64,000 bases of DNA from Amantichitinum ursilacus (GTDB lineage Bacteria > Pseudomonadota > Gammaproteobacteria > Burkholderiales > Chitinibacteraceae). Both the position numbers and the translations under genes were made by a program. A model generated the notes under the pieces. That model saw nothing but the letters and a program-made list of their open reading frames with translations. It searched no databases and had not been told where the DNA came from. Shown here piece by piece: positions 11,205 through 21,018 of the stretch. The DNA lies in assembly GCF_001294205.1 (NCBI RefSeq), contig NZ_LAQT01000001.1, positions 310,001-374,000 on the forward strand. Direction: 5' to 3'. Positions within the stretch are counted from its first letter, which is position 1. Every line of letters begins with the position of its first letter.

Positions 11205-11396
11205 GGCGGGCTTCCTTTATGGGAACGTGCTTCGCATTATCCGGCGCGTGATCGCGGCGCAAACAAAGCGCCTGCGCCGAGGGCGAGGCGTGTTGTCGCT
11301 AAGGATAGAACTGCAAGGCGCGGCCCGAAAGCCAGCTTTGGCCTACATGCGGCGTAGCCGGATGACCTGGATCGTCACGCCCGGCGCGCGGCACGG

Positions 11397-11852
11397 TTAA
11401 TGCGCCAGCATGCCTTTGGGGCGACCGCGCAGATGGGCCAGCGTGCCGCGTGCGGCTGGCGTGCACGCCAGCGCCAGTAGCGTGATCGCGGCGCTGGTCA
11501 GTCCATAAGCCGCCCAGATGGAGGCGGTGAGTGAGCCCGCCAGACTCAAATCCACGCCTTGCGCGCTAAGCGCATGAAAGCCCACGCGCAATAACAGCCA
11601 GAATATCCACCACACAACCACGCATAGGCCAATACGCAACAATATTTGCCAAAAGTGTTTGGCCACCCGTTTAAAAGCCAGTTTCAGAATATGCCGAGCC
11701 ATATTGCCGACCAGCAATACACTGCAAAACAAACCTGGCAGGATAATTCGGAAAAATTCGGGTAATTCAGTCGGAGCCATGGCAACAACCAGCCCGGCTA
11801 TGGCCGCCATATGAAAGGTAAATAACACGCGATGCGTTTTGCGATAAGCCAT
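11397..11852 (-). CDS. Small integral membrane protein of unknown function
   Basis: A 151-residue protein with about four predicted membrane segments: HMAAIAGLVVAM, a stretch around IILPGLFCSVLLVGN, the Trp-rich LCVVVWWIFWLLLRVG, and a C-terminal segment around SAAITLLALACTPA. Basic residues between the segments fit a positive-inside topology. ATG at 11852 has only a weak GGA upstream. It is flanked by acnA and the polysaccharide genes, with no obvious link to either. I do not recognise a family. Confidence 0.6.
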   Translation of the reverse strand: MAYRKTHRVLFTFHMAAIAGLVVAMAPTELPEFFRIILPGLFCSVLLVGNMARHILKLAFKRVAKHFWQILLRIGLCVVVWWIFWLLLRVGFHALSAQGVDLSLAGSLTASIWAAYGLTSAAITLLALACTPAARGTLAHLRGRPKGMLAH

Positions 11853-12118
11853 GCGGCTGATTCCGTTGGTTTTGTCAGCTGGCCATCATCCCCAACCGGG
11901 AATTGTCGCGTCAATATCCGCTTTTCCGGTTATTCAGTTTTTATTTGATAAAGCAATCGCACCGCGCGTTCTTCAGGCCGTGAGTTAATTCCGAAATTGG
12001 AGTTAACGACGGGCATTAATTGCCTTGTTGCGCGGAATGGTCAATTTAAAGTGGCGAGCTTGTTTTTGGATGCCGACTCGAATTCTCGGGCGGTTCTATT
12101 TATTGCCGAGGTTGGTCA
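11853..12118. other. AT-richer intergenic region upstream of the polysaccharide genes
   Basis: This 266-bp spacer between two divergent genes is visibly richer in A/T than the coding DNA around it. It holds two direct GAGTTAA copies (about 11981 and 12000) and a T-rich stretch near 11937-11950. It probably carries the promoter of the Wza-like gene, but I cannot assign -35/-10 boxes with confidence. Confidence 0.35.
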
Positions 12119-14368
12119 GTGTATTCAGCAAAGAAGTTTTTCCGCAGGTGGGCGCGTTGGGTTCTGGCGCTCTTTATATTTAGCGCCGGACTAATTGCAG
12201 CCCCCATGGCCAATGCCATGTGCACACCGGGCGATTCCGCTTGCGTGATGCCCGCCACCGCGAGCGCTTCCCCAGCCCCGGCACCGACAGTCAGTCCGCG
12301 TTTGCCTGCACCCGCAGTGCGCCCCGCACCCCCGCCCGCGACGCCCGCCGATTGCGCCCACACCGAGCTGACCTTGCAGCGCTATCTATGCCAGACCGCT
12401 GATCAATTTCTGCCGGTGTACGGCCTCGATCTGTTTAGCCGCGACGCGCAAAACGGTTTTGGCGCCGAAGCGGTAGCCGTGCCTGCCGACTATTTGCTGG
12501 GCGTTAACGACACCTTCAATGTGCGCATCTGGGGCCAGCTGGAATCGGATCTGACGCTCACCGTCGACCGCACGGGCGCCATCTTTATTCCGCGCGTGGG
12601 CGCGATTCATGTGGTGGGCGTGCCATTTGGTTCGCTTAAAGGCCACCTTGATGCCGCCATCGGCAATGTGTTTCACGACTACGATCTTGCCGTCAGCATG
12701 GGCGAGCTCAAACAGCAGAATGTGTTTGTGGTGGGCTTTGTACGGCATCCGGGCAGCGTAAGCGTCAGTTCGCTTTCCACGATCGTGAATGCGTTGTACG
12801 CAGCCGGAGGGCCCAGCGCCAATGGCAGCCTGCGCCAGGTGCAGCTCAAGCGCGGCGGCGTGGTGGTGCGCACGCTCGATCTGTACCAGTTGCTGCTGCG
12901 CGGCGATAAACGCGGCGATGTGATGCTGCAGGCGGGCGACGTCATCCATGTGCCGCCCGCAGGTGCGCAAGTGGCGCTGCTGGGCGCGGTGCGTCAGCCC
13001 GGCATTTACGAAGCCTTACCCAATGAATCGCTGCAAGCGCTGCTGGACATGGCGGGGGGTACGGCCAGCGAGGTACTGGATCAGCCGGTCTCGGTAGAAC
13101 GCATCGTGGCGCAACAGCATCGCGTTATCCAGAACGTGCCGTTGCCGCAACTGGCGGGTTATGCGCTGAAAGCCGGCGATATCGTGCGCTTTTATCATCT
13201 GTCGGGCCAGGTGGGGCAGTCGGTGGCTTTGCGCGGCAATGTCGCGCAGCCGGTGCGGCGCGCCTGGACTGAAGGCATGCGCGTCAGTGATCTGATCACC
13301 AGCCGCGACATGCTGCTGGACCCGGCGTTCTGGCTGCGCCGCGATCCGCCGGCGCAACTCGCGGCGACCGACGCTGGCACGGTGCGGCGCAATCTGACTG
13401 CCGCCGCGGACGAAATCAACTGGCACTACGCCACCATCGAACGGCTCGATCCCAAAACCCTGACGCGCAAACTGCTGCCATTTGATCTGGCGCAAGCCAT
13501 CGACCATGCGCCCGACGCCGATTTGCCGCTGCAGGCCGATGACATCGTGCATGTGTTTTCGCGCGCCGATATCGAAGTGCGCAGCGACGACAAATCGCGC
13601 TATGTGCGGCTAGAAGGTGAAGTGGCCGTGCCGGGCATCTATGAAGTGCAGCCCGGGGAAACCTTGCGCGATCTGGTGGCGCGCATCGGCGGTCTGGGCC
13701 CTCAAGGCTGGCTGTACGCGGCCGAATTCACGCGGCCCAGCATCCAGCAACAGCAGCAGCGCGAGCTGGATCGCATGCTGGATGAACTGCACGCGCAAAA
13801 CCAACGCCAGAGCGCCGAGCAAGCCGCCGCGCCCTCGCCGGACAATGCCAATGCCGCAGCCGACGCGCGGATGCAACAGCAAGCCAACGAGCAGATGTTG
13901 CGGCGCCTGGCCACCCAGAAAGCCACGGGGCGGATCGTGCTGGGCGTGTCCGCCGAGGCCACCGCAGTGACGGCGTTACCCGGCTTGCCATTGGAGGACG
14001 GCGATCGCTTTTACGTGCCACCGCGACCGTCGACCATTGCGGTGGTGGGCGAGGTGTACAACCGCCACGGCGCGTTTGCCTTTGACCAAGGCAAGCAGAT
14101 TGGCGATTACCTTGATCTGGCAGGCGGGGCAACCGGGCACGCCGACACGGGCCAGATGTATGTGGTGCGCGCCGATGGCAGCGTGGTGAGTGCGGCGCAG
14201 CGACGTTGGCCCGGCAAACTGGGCAGTTTGATTGCGCGCCCTGGCGACACACTGATCGTGCCGACCCAGCTGATCCAGCCAAGCGGCATGCGCGTGGCGC
14301 TGGACTGGTCGCGCATCCTTGCCAACTTTGCGTTGGGTGCCGTCGCGATCAAGGTGTTGGGCGACTGA
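12119..14368 (+). CDS. Wza-like polysaccharide export protein with multiple SLBB domains
   Basis: A 749-residue secreted outer-membrane exporter. A signal peptide (ALFIFSAGLIAAPMANA) is followed by a proline-rich linker, then a polysaccharide-export domain starting near VPADYLLGVNDTFNVRIWG, and four SLBB-type repeats recognisable by VxxxGxVxxPGxY patterns (VVGFVRHPGSVSV, LLGAVRQPGIYEA, LEGEVAVPGIYEV, VVGEVYNRHGAFAF). A Gln/Ala-rich stretch near residues 540-590 interrupts the last two. No lipobox Cys follows the signal. The start is GTG at 12119 with GAGG seven bases upstream. The next two genes overlap it in an ATGA arrangement, giving a three-gene export module. Confidence 0.88.
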   Translation: MYSAKKFFRRWARWVLALFIFSAGLIAAPMANAMCTPGDSACVMPATASASPAPAPTVSPRLPAPAVRPAPPPATPADCAHTELTLQRYLCQTADQFLPVYGLDLFSRDAQNGFGAEAVAVPADYLLGVNDTFNVRIWGQLESDLTLTVDRTGAIFIPRVGAIHVVGVPFGSLKGHLDAAIGNVFHDYDLAVSMGELKQQNVFVVGFVRHPGSVSVSSLSTIVNALYAAGGPSANGSLRQVQLKRGGVVVRTLDLYQLLLRGDKRGDVMLQAGDVIHVPPAGAQVALLGAVRQPGIYEALPNESLQALLDMAGGTASEVLDQPVSVERIVAQQHRVIQNVPLPQLAGYALKAGDIVRFYHLSGQVGQSVALRGNVAQPVRRAWTEGMRVSDLITSRDMLLDPAFWLRRDPPAQLAATDAGTVRRNLTAAADEINWHYATIERLDPKTLTRKLLPFDLAQAIDHAPDADLPLQADDIVHVFSRADIEVRSDDKSRYVRLEGEVAVPGIYEVQPGETLRDLVARIGGLGPQGWLYAAEFTRPSIQQQQQRELDRMLDELHAQNQRQSAEQAAAPSPDNANAAADARMQQQANEQMLRRLATQKATGRIVLGVSAEATAVTALPGLPLEDGDRFYVPPRPSTIAVVGEVYNRHGAFAFDQGKQIGDYLDLAGGATGHADTGQMYVVRADGSVVSAAQRRWPGKLGSLIARPGDTLIVPTQLIQPSGMRVALDWSRILANFALGAVAIKVLGD

Positions 14369-15537
14369 TGATGACCCATTCCAATGAAGAAATTGATCTG
14401 CTGCAATTGCTCACTGACATGGGCCAGCACAAGCGGCTGATGGCGGTGACGTTTGTGTTGATTGCCGCGCTGGCGCTGGCCTATGCGCTATTGGCCCCGG
14501 ATCGCTATCAGGCCCGCGCCGCCATCATGCCGCCGCAACCCCGTCCCGGTGCGGGCGCATTGTTGTTCCAGATGGCCAAAGACCCGGTGACGCCCGATAC
14601 GATGCTGGGCCTGAAAAACCCCAATGATCTGTATGTGGGCATGCTCAATAGCCAGTCGGTGGCGCGCCGCCTGGTGCAGCGTTTTGATCTGCGCAAACAC
14701 TACAACGTCAAGCTCGAAAGCCAGGCAATGCGTCGCATGCTGAATTCGGCCGAAATCAAAGCCAGCAATGACGGGCTGATCCAGGTGTGGTTTACCGATC
14801 ACGACCCTGCGTTCGCTGCGAAGGTGGCCAACGGCTTTGTTGAAGAGTTGAGTACGGTCAGTCAGTTGCTGGCGCAAAACGAGGCGGCACATCGGCGAGA
14901 TTTCTTTAATGGCCAGTTGAACAAAGCGCGCGCCGAATTGAGCGGTGCGGAAAGCGCGATGCGCGAATTACAGGAAAGCACCGGTTTGCTGCGTCCCGAT
15001 GTGCAGGCTGATGCCACGCTCGCCGCGATTGCCGCGTTGCGGGCGCAAGTGGCCACCAAGTCGGTGGAACTGGCCGGACTTAAACGCGCGGGCACGGAGC
15101 AAAATCCGCTCGTGCAACGTGCGCGCGCCGAGCTGAACGGCTTGCGCCAACAATTGCAGGAAATGACGCAGGTTGACCCGGAGCGCGTGGTGCTGGCGCG
15201 CCGTCGCGTGCCCGCGCTGACGCAGGCGTTTGAAGGCCAGCAGCGCGAGCTCAGCCAGCAAGAGGCGATCTATCAGACGCTGATGCAGCAATACAAACTG
15301 GCGCGTATCGACGAGGCGATGGCCGTTGCGCCGTTGCAGGTGCTGGATGTGGCGGTGCCGCCCGATGCGCCGACCGCGCCACGCCGCCTGGCAGTGATGG
15401 CGGTGGGTCTGGTGGTTGCCACGCTCTGCGCATTGTTTATCGGATGCATTGCCGCCCTGTGGCGTCGAGCCCTGAAGCAACAATGCGGCTGGTCGGCCTT
15501 TGTCGCCACCTGGTGGCCGCGGACAGGGTGGCGCTGA
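14368..15537 (+). CDS. Wzz/GNVR-type chain-length determinant protein
   Basis: A 389-residue polysaccharide co-polymerase-like protein. Residues 1-30 are cytoplasmic, the first membrane helix is LMAVTFVLIAALALAYALL, and a long periplasmic helical region (about 60-350) contains the Wzz-typical start RYQARAAIMPPQPR and a coiled-coil stretch with many Gln, Arg and Glu. A Pro-rich segment (AVPPDAPTAPRR) precedes the second helix VMAVGLVVATLCALFIG. There is no C-terminal tyrosine kinase domain, so it is a Wzz- or PCP-type protein, not a full Wzc. Its ATG overlaps the stop of the Wza-like gene (ATGA), implying coupled translation. Confidence 0.85.
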   Translation: MMTHSNEEIDLLQLLTDMGQHKRLMAVTFVLIAALALAYALLAPDRYQARAAIMPPQPRPGAGALLFQMAKDPVTPDTMLGLKNPNDLYVGMLNSQSVARRLVQRFDLRKHYNVKLESQAMRRMLNSAEIKASNDGLIQVWFTDHDPAFAAKVANGFVEELSTVSQLLAQNEAAHRRDFFNGQLNKARAELSGAESAMRELQESTGLLRPDVQADATLAAIAALRAQVATKSVELAGLKRAGTEQNPLVQRARAELNGLRQQLQEMTQVDPERVVLARRRVPALTQAFEGQQRELSQQEAIYQTLMQQYKLARIDEAMAVAPLQVLDVAVPPDAPTAPRRLAVMAVGLVVATLCALFIGCIAALWRRALKQQCGWSAFVATWWPRTGWR

Positions 15538-16682
15538 TGCAGATTGCAATCTGGTTTGGTTTGGCCCTGGTCGGCGCGCTGGTGGTGACGGGTTTGCTGG
15601 TGGCGTCGCAGCGCTGGCATGGCGCGTTGAGCGCGGATAGTCAGATGCGCGGCAAGCAAAAATTCCACGCACGCGCGGTGCCGCGTATCGGCGGCGTCGG
15701 CGTGGTGGCGGGTATGTTGCTGGCGGCCGCAGTGGCGCCGTGGTGGGCTAACGCCGTCGGTGGCGATCTGGGTTTGCTGCTGCTGGCCAGCGTGCCGGCC
15801 TTTGCAGTCGGTCTGGCCGAGGATCTGTGCAAACGCGTGCGGCCGCTGTGGCGCATGCTCGGCATCATGGGCGCGGCCGTGTTGGCGATCTGGTTGCTGG
15901 ATGCGCAGCTCAAGCGGCTGGGCATCGTCCATCTGGACACGCTGATGCAGATCAATGCCATCGCCATCGTCATCACGGTGTTTGCGGTGGCCGGGGTCTC
16001 TAATGCGGTCAACATCATTGATGGTTACAACGGCCTGGCCGGGGGAGTGGCGTGTTTGATCTGCGTGGGGCTGGCTTATGTGGCCTGGCGCGTAGGCGAT
16101 GCGCTGGTGCTGCATGCCAGCCTGGCCTTGCTGGCGGCTTTGTTGGGGTTTTTGTGCTGGAACTTTCCGCGCGGCGCGATCTTTCTGGGTGACGGTGGCG
16201 CGTATTTCATCGGCTTTATGCTGGCCGAGTTGGCGGTGCTGTTGCTGGCGCGTAATCCGCGCGTGTCGGTGTGGTATCCGCTGGTGTTGTGCGCTTATCC
16301 GGTGGTCGAAGTGTTGTTCTCGGTGTATCGCAAAAAGTTTGTGCGTGGTTTGTCGCCGGGCCAGCCCGATGGCGCGCATATGCATATGCTGATTTACAAG
16401 CGCTTGTTGCGGCAGGACGCCCATGCCCACAGCGCCGACATCAAAACCCGGCGCAACGCGCGCACGTCAATCTATCTGTGGGGTCTGGCGGCCAGCGCCA
16501 GTTTGCCCGCAATGTTGTTCTGGGATGTCGATGGTGTATTGCGCGTGCTGTTTGTGACGTTTTGCCTGCTGTATGTCTGGCTGTACCGGGCGATCGTGCG
16601 CTTTCATCGACCGGGCTGGCTGATGCTGTCGCCGGGCACCGAAGAGGGTGCCGCCCCTGCGCCTGATCAGGACGAGCGTTAG
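15537..16682 (+). CDS. WecA/MraY-family undecaprenyl-phosphate glycosyl-1-phosphate transferase
   Basis: A 381-residue polytopic membrane enzyme (about ten segments) of glycosyltransferase family 4, predicted to load the first sugar phosphate onto undecaprenyl phosphate. Diagnostic motifs: FHARAVPRIGG (substrate loop), VGLAEDLCKR (Asp-rich AED motif), VSNAVNIIDGYNGLAGG, FLGDGGAYFIGF and DGAHMHMLIYKR with the conserved HxH. The ATG at 15537 overlaps the preceding stop (ATGA); an upstream in-frame ATG at 15483 would add 18 unlikely residues. It ends by overlapping the LysR gene stop by a few bases. No other glycosyltransferase is encoded nearby. Confidence 0.88.
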   Translation: MQIAIWFGLALVGALVVTGLLVASQRWHGALSADSQMRGKQKFHARAVPRIGGVGVVAGMLLAAAVAPWWANAVGGDLGLLLLASVPAFAVGLAEDLCKRVRPLWRMLGIMGAAVLAIWLLDAQLKRLGIVHLDTLMQINAIAIVITVFAVAGVSNAVNIIDGYNGLAGGVACLICVGLAYVAWRVGDALVLHASLALLAALLGFLCWNFPRGAIFLGDGGAYFIGFMLAELAVLLLARNPRVSVWYPLVLCAYPVVEVLFSVYRKKFVRGLSPGQPDGAHMHMLIYKRLLRQDAHAHSADIKTRRNARTSIYLWGLAASASLPAMLFWDVDGVLRVLFVTFCLLYVWLYRAIVRFHRPGWLMLSPGTEEGAAPAPDQDER

Positions 16683-17557
16683 CGCTGTTGTTCCAACCAA
16701 TGACAGAACGCGCCGATCGCAGGGTCGTCCATCAATAGTCGCGGCACCACCCAGCAATAACCGCGCACCGTGGCCAGCGGGCCGGTTAGCGGGGCAATCA
16801 GCCGGCCTGCGTCCAGTTCGGCCTGCATCATGGGCAGCGGTCCCAGCGTAACGCCCAGGCCTTCCATTGCCGCTTGCAGCGTCAGATAAAAATGGTCGAA
16901 TTGCTGAGTGGCGGCCGGTTTCAGGTCCGGCATGCCCGCCAGCGTTAGCCAGCGTTGCCAGGCGGTGGGGCGGGTGTCGGCGTACAACAAAGTGTGATGC
17001 GCCAGATCTGCCGGGCGCGCCAGCGGCAACTGGTCCAGTAAGCGCGGGCTGCATAGCGGCAATTCACTTTCTTGCAAAAACGGCTTGGCCACGTAGCCTG
17101 GCCAGTCCGCCGGGCCGCGGCGGATAGCCACATCGAATGGGGTTTCCACGCGACCGATGTCGCGGTCCGACGTCATCAGCCGCAATTCCACATCGGGATG
17201 CTGCGCGCGGAAATGCTTAAGCCGTGGCATCAGCCAGTGCATTGCCAGGGTTGGCGTCGAGTTGATCACCAGGCGGCGTTGTTGATCGGGTTGCAGCAAT
17301 TGCGCGGTGGCGTTGGAGATGATGTCCAGCCCGTCCTGCACCTGCACCAGATAGCGCCAACCGGCGTCTGTCAGACGAACGCGGCCGCCGGCGCGCTCAA
17401 ACAAGCGGGCGCCCAGCCAGTCTTCGAGTTGTCTGATCTGCTTGCTCACAGCGCCGTGGGTCACAAACATCTCATCCGCGGCGGCCGAAAAGCTTTCCAG
17501 CCTTGCGGCCGACTCGAATGCGCGCAGCGCGTTTAACGGGGGTAGGGTAAGCGGCAT
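16679..17557 (-). CDS. LysR-family transcriptional regulator (GcvA-like)
   Basis: A 292-residue DNA-binding regulator. The N-terminal LPPLNALRAFESAARLESF and winged HTH (SAAADEMFVTHGAVSKQIRQL) are of the GcvA subtype; the C-terminal substrate-binding domain contains VINSTPTLAMHWLMPRL and PDVELRLMTSDR, also GcvA-like. ATG at 17557 was chosen from family alignment. A perfect inverted repeat sits directly against the start codon, and acnB diverges 190 bp away, so regulation of acnB and of itself is possible. The effector is unknown. Confidence 0.9.
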   Translation of the reverse strand: MPLTLPPLNALRAFESAARLESFSAAADEMFVTHGAVSKQIRQLEDWLGARLFERAGGRVRLTDAGWRYLVQVQDGLDIISNATAQLLQPDQQRRLVINSTPTLAMHWLMPRLKHFRAQHPDVELRLMTSDRDIGRVETPFDVAIRRGPADWPGYVAKPFLQESELPLCSPRLLDQLPLARPADLAHHTLLYADTRPTAWQRWLTLAGMPDLKPAATQQFDHFYLTLQAAMEGLGVTLGPLPMMQAELDAGRLIAPLTGPLATVRGYCWVVPRLLMDDPAIGAFCHWLEQQR

Positions 17558-17558
17558 G

Positions 17559-17577
17559 CTGTGAGTATATCTCACAG
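17559..17577. promoter_or_regulatory. Perfect 7-bp-arm inverted repeat abutting the LysR start codon
   Basis: CTGTGAGTATATCTCACAG: arms CTGTGAG and CTCACAG around TATAT, ending one base upstream of the LysR start codon and about 170 bp from acnB. The position covers the place where a ribosome-binding site would be. It suits a dimeric regulator, possibly the LysR protein itself (autorepression), or an mRNA hairpin hiding the start; both are inferences. Confidence 0.55.
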
Positions 17578-17748
17578 TGTCTGTGGCGATTACTCGTTTG
17601 TAGGCGGATGGCGCACGCGGTATCCTGCCTGGCATCGCTCGAAGGGCTGGCTCTGTACACAGCAGGGATGCGCCGGATGCCGCAATGGCATCGCGCTGGA
17701 ACCCTGCACCGCGGGCGGCTTTAACCCATAAAATCAGAGGCATTCGCT

Positions 17749-20334
17749 ATGTTAGAAAGTTATCGCCAACACGTCGCCGAACGCGCGGCGCTGGGTATTC
17801 CGCCGCTGCCGCTGACCGCGCAGCAAACTGCAGCGCTGGTTGAGCTGCTGCAAAACCCGCCTGCTGGCGAAGAAAGTTTTCTGCTGGATCTGATCACCCA
17901 TCGCGTGCCGCCGGGCGTGGACGATGCCGCCAAGGTCAAGGCCGCCTTTCTGGCCGCCGTTGCGCAAGGCAAGGATTCCTGTGCGCTGATCAGCCGCGCC
18001 CACGCGGTTGAGTTGCTGGCCACCATGCTGGGCGGCTTTAACATCAAGCCGATGATTGATCTGCTGGGTGACGCCGAAGTCGGCGCTGTGGCGGCCGAAG
18101 GCCTGAAAAAAACGCTGTTGATGTTTGATTATTTCCACGACGTCAAAGCCTTGGCCGATAGCGGCAATGCCAACGCTAAAGCCGTGCTGCAAAGCTGGGC
18201 CGATGCCGAGTGGTTTACCAGCCGCCCCGAAGTGCCGCAGTCCGTTACGCTGACCGTGTTCAAAGTCACCGGCGAAACCAATACCGATGATTTGTCGCCC
18301 GCCCCCGATGCCTGGTCGCGCCCGGATATTCCGCTGCACGCGCTGGCCATGCTGAAGAACACGCGCGATGGCATCACGCCGGAAGAAGACGGCAAACGCG
18401 GTCCGATCAAGTTTCTGCAAGACCTGGCCGCCAAAGGCCACGCCGTGGCGTATGTCGGCGATGTGGTTGGCACCGGCTCCAGCCGTAAATCGGCCACCAA
18501 TAGTGTGCTGTGGTGGACCGGTGAAGACATTCCCTATGTGCCCAACAAGCGTTTTGGTGGTTACTGCCTGGGCGGCAAGATCGCGCCGATCTTCTTTAAT
18601 ACGCAAGAAGACTCGGGTGCACTGCCGATCGAAGTGGATGTGTCGCAACTGAATATGGGCGACGTGATCGAGCTGTTGCCGTACGCGGGCCAGATCAAAA
18701 AGAACGGCGCGGTGGTCTCTGAATTCAAGGTCAAATCCGACGTGTTGTTTGATGAAGTGCGTGCCGGTGGCCGTATCAATCTGATTATTGGTCGCGGCCT
18801 GACCGCCAAGGCGCGCGAAGCGCTGGGGCTGCCGGTATCCACGCTGTTCCGTTTGCCGACCGCGCCGGTTACATCGACCAAAGGCTTTACCCAGGCGCAG
18901 AAAATGGTGGGCCGCGCCGTTGGTTTGCCGGAAGGCCAGGGCGTGCGTCCGGGTACCTATTGCGAACCGCGCATGACTTCGGTGGGCTCGCAAGATACTA
19001 CTGGCCCGATGACCCGCGACGAGCTGAAAGATCTGGCTTGCCTGGGTTTCTCGGCCGATCTGGTGATGCAATCGTTCTGCCACACTGCGGCGTACCCGAA
19101 GCCGGTGGATGTTAAAACCCACCACGAGCTGCCCGAATTTATCCGCAATCGTGGCGGCGTTTCGCTGCGCCCGGGCGATGGCGTGATTCACTCGTGGCTG
19201 AACCGCATGTTGCTGCCCGATACCGTCGGCACCGGTGGCGACAGCCATACGCGCTTTCCGATCGGCATCTCGTTTCCGGCCGGTTCGGGCCTGGTCGCGT
19301 TTGGCGCCGCCACCGGCGTAATGCCGCTGGATATGCCGGAATCGGTGTTGGTGCGCTTTAAAGGCGAACTGCAACCGGGTATCACTTTGCGCGACCTGGT
19401 CAACGCCATTCCGCTGTACGCCATCAAGGCTGGTTTGCTGACCGTGGCTAAAGCAGGCAAGACCAATATCTTCTCCGGTCGCATTCTGGAAATCGAAGGC
19501 CTGCCCAAGCTGAAAGTGGAACAGGCGTTTGAGCTGACCGATGCTTCGGCTGAGCGCTCTGCAGCCGGTTGCTCGGTGCGTCTGGATAAAGAGCCGATCA
19601 TCGAGTATCTGAACTCGAACATCACGCTGCTCAAGTCCATGATCGCCAATGGTTATGGCGATGCCAAAACGCTGGCGCGTCGCGTTAATGCCATGGAAGC
19701 CTGGCTGGCCAACCCCAACCTGATCGAACCTGATGCCGATGCCGAATACGCTGCCGTCATCGAGATTGATCTGGCCGACGTCAAAGAGCCGATTCTGGCC
19801 TGCCCGAACGACCCGGATGATGTGAAAGTGCTGAGCGAAGTGGCCGGCACGCATATCGACGAAGTGTTTATCGGTTCTTGCATGACCAACATCGGGCACT
19901 TCCGCGCAGCCGGCAAATTGCTGGAAGGCAAACGTGATATCCCGGTCAAATTGTGGATTGCGCCGCCGACCAAGATGGACGCGCAACAATTGACCGAAGA
20001 AGGCTATTACGGCACCTTCGGCACCGCAGGCGCGCGTACCGAAATGCCAGGCTGCTCGCTGTGCATGGGTAACCAGGCGCAAGTGCGCGAAGGCGCAACG
20101 GTGGTTTCGACCTCGACGCGTAACTTCCCCAACCGCTTGGGCAAGAACACCAATGTGTTCCTCAGCTCGGCCGAGTTGGCGGCAATTGCTTCGCGTCTGG
20201 GTCGTATTCCGACCGTGGCCGAATACATGGCGGATATTGGCGTGATCAACGAGAAGGGCGCTGAGGTGTATCGCTATCTGAACTTCAATCAGATCGAAAC
20301 CTATCAGGCCGAAGCGGATACTGTGACGGTCTAA
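17749..20334 (+). CDS. acnB: AcnB, bifunctional aconitate hydratase 2 / 2-methylisocitrate dehydratase
   Basis: An 861-residue aconitase of the B type, the main TCA-cycle form in many gammaproteobacteria and betaproteobacteria. The N-terminal HEAT-like domain starts [19 protein letters not shown]; the swivel domain carries [17 protein letters not shown]; cluster Cys residues appear in [22 protein letters not shown] and [15 protein letters not shown]. Length is normal. AGAGG lies upstream of the ATG. It diverges from a LysR gene and is followed by a strong terminator, so it is a single-gene unit. Confidence 0.97.
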   Translation: MLESYRQHVAERAALGIPPLPLTAQQTAALVELLQNPPAGEESFLLDLITHRVPPGVDDAAKVKAAFLAAVAQGKDSCALISRAHAVELLATMLGGFNIKPMIDLLGDAEVGAVAAEGLKKTLLMFDYFHDVKALADSGNANAKAVLQSWADAEWFTSRPEVPQSVTLTVFKVTGETNTDDLSPAPDAWSRPDIPLHALAMLKNTRDGITPEEDGKRGPIKFLQDLAAKGHAVAYVGDVVGTGSSRKSATNSVLWWTGEDIPYVPNKRFGGYCLGGKIAPIFFNTQEDSGALPIEVDVSQLNMGDVIELLPYAGQIKKNGAVVSEFKVKSDVLFDEVRAGGRINLIIGRGLTAKAREALGLPVSTLFRLPTAPVTSTKGFTQAQKMVGRAVGLPEGQGVRPGTYCEPRMTSVGSQDTTGPMTRDELKDLACLGFSADLVMQSFCHTAAYPKPVDVKTHHELPEFIRNRGGVSLRPGDGVIHSWLNRMLLPDTVGTGGDSHTRFPIGISFPAGSGLVAFGAATGVMPLDMPESVLVRFKGELQPGITLRDLVNAIPLYAIKAGLLTVAKAGKTNIFSGRILEIEGLPKLKVEQAFELTDASAERSAAGCSVRLDKEPIIEYLNSNITLLKSMIANGYGDAKTLARRVNAMEAWLANPNLIEPDADAEYAAVIEIDLADVKEPILACPNDPDDVKVLSEVAGTHIDEVFIGSCMTNIGHFRAAGKLLEGKRDIPVKLWIAPPTKMDAQQLTEEGYYGTFGTAGARTEMPGCSLCMGNQAQVREGATVVSTSTRNFPNRLGKNTNVFLSSAELAAIASRLGRIPTVAEYMADIGVINEKGAEVYRYLNFNQIETYQAEADTVTV

Positions 20335-20353
20335 GCTTGTCGTTGCCAGCAAT

Positions 20354-20389
20354 AAAAAAACCCCGCAAATCTGATTTGCGGGGTTTTTT
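20354..20389 (+). terminator. Rho-independent terminator downstream of acnB
   Basis: Perfect arms CCCCGCAAAT (20361-20370) and ATTTGCGGGG (20374-20383) with a 3-nt loop, A-run before and T6 after. It sits 20 bp past the acnB stop and can also serve the convergent gene ending at 20408. Confidence 0.93.
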
Positions 20390-20407
20390 GTTGGGCAACG
20401 CCAAGGC

Positions 20408-20890
20408 TTAATTGCTGGCGGGCGCGGAGGCGGCAGCCGAGATGCGGCTGTGTTGCAACAGCGACTGGCCTGTCTGATTGGGAATGAATGCCAGCAACTG
20501 GCCCGATGCAATCAGCGAATATCCGGTGGCTTCCGATACGCCTTGCACCACCGAGCCCGCCACCACGCCTGCTTTGCGCAGCGCTTGGGCCGATAGGCGA
20601 ATCACGGCTTTGCTGCCGTCGGCGGTTTTGGTAACCGAGATTTCGGCCGTATCCGAAGCAACCATCACCACGCCCACCACCACCAGCGCAACACCGGCTG
20701 CGCTGCCCACCGGCGCGCCGATACTGCCTTCAAACGGCTTACCTTCGGTCGATACCAGCACCCCTGCAGTGCTGAGCGCGAAGCCGCTGCCGATTGTGGT
20801 TGAGGCGTCGGTGGCAGCCTGAGACAGCAGCGGGCTGGCGGCCAGCACCGCAGCGGTAAACAGAGAGGCAAATAAACGGGTGCATAGCAT
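20408..20890 (-). CDS. Secreted protein of unknown function
   Basis: A 160-residue protein with a clear signal peptide (FASLFTAAVLAASPLLSQA, cleavage after AQA or nearby). The mature part has a Gly/Ala/Val-rich hydrophobic core, GSAAGVALVVVGVVMVAS, flanked by polar stretches, so it may be secreted or anchored. The ATG at 20890 has AAGGA nine bases upstream; an in-frame upstream extension is Arg/His-rich and unlikely. It follows the DUF2145 gene on the same strand by about 130 bp and ends at the acnB terminator. I do not recognise a family. Confidence 0.65.
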   Translation of the reverse strand: MLCTRLFASLFTAAVLAASPLLSQAATDASTTIGSGFALSTAGVLVSTEGKPFEGSIGAPVGSAAGVALVVVGVVMVASDTAEISVTKTADGSKAVIRLSAQALRKAGVVAGSVVQGVSEATGYSLIASGQLLAFIPNQTGQSLLQHSRISAAASAPASN

Positions 20891-21018
20891 GGTGTTGATT
20901 CCTTGAAATGATGATGTGGCGGCGGGTATGCGCCGCGCTGCAATGCATTTAGCCAGAGCGTGTGGGCGTCGGGTGGCGCGCATGGGGCGTATCGGATTTC
21001 GATACAACGGGTGGCAGA

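Noticed and set aside
17752-20511. A 919-codon open frame on the minus strand opposite acnB
   Set aside because: It is the antisense shadow of a clear aconitase gene; its translation is rich in Arg, His and Gln with no family features.
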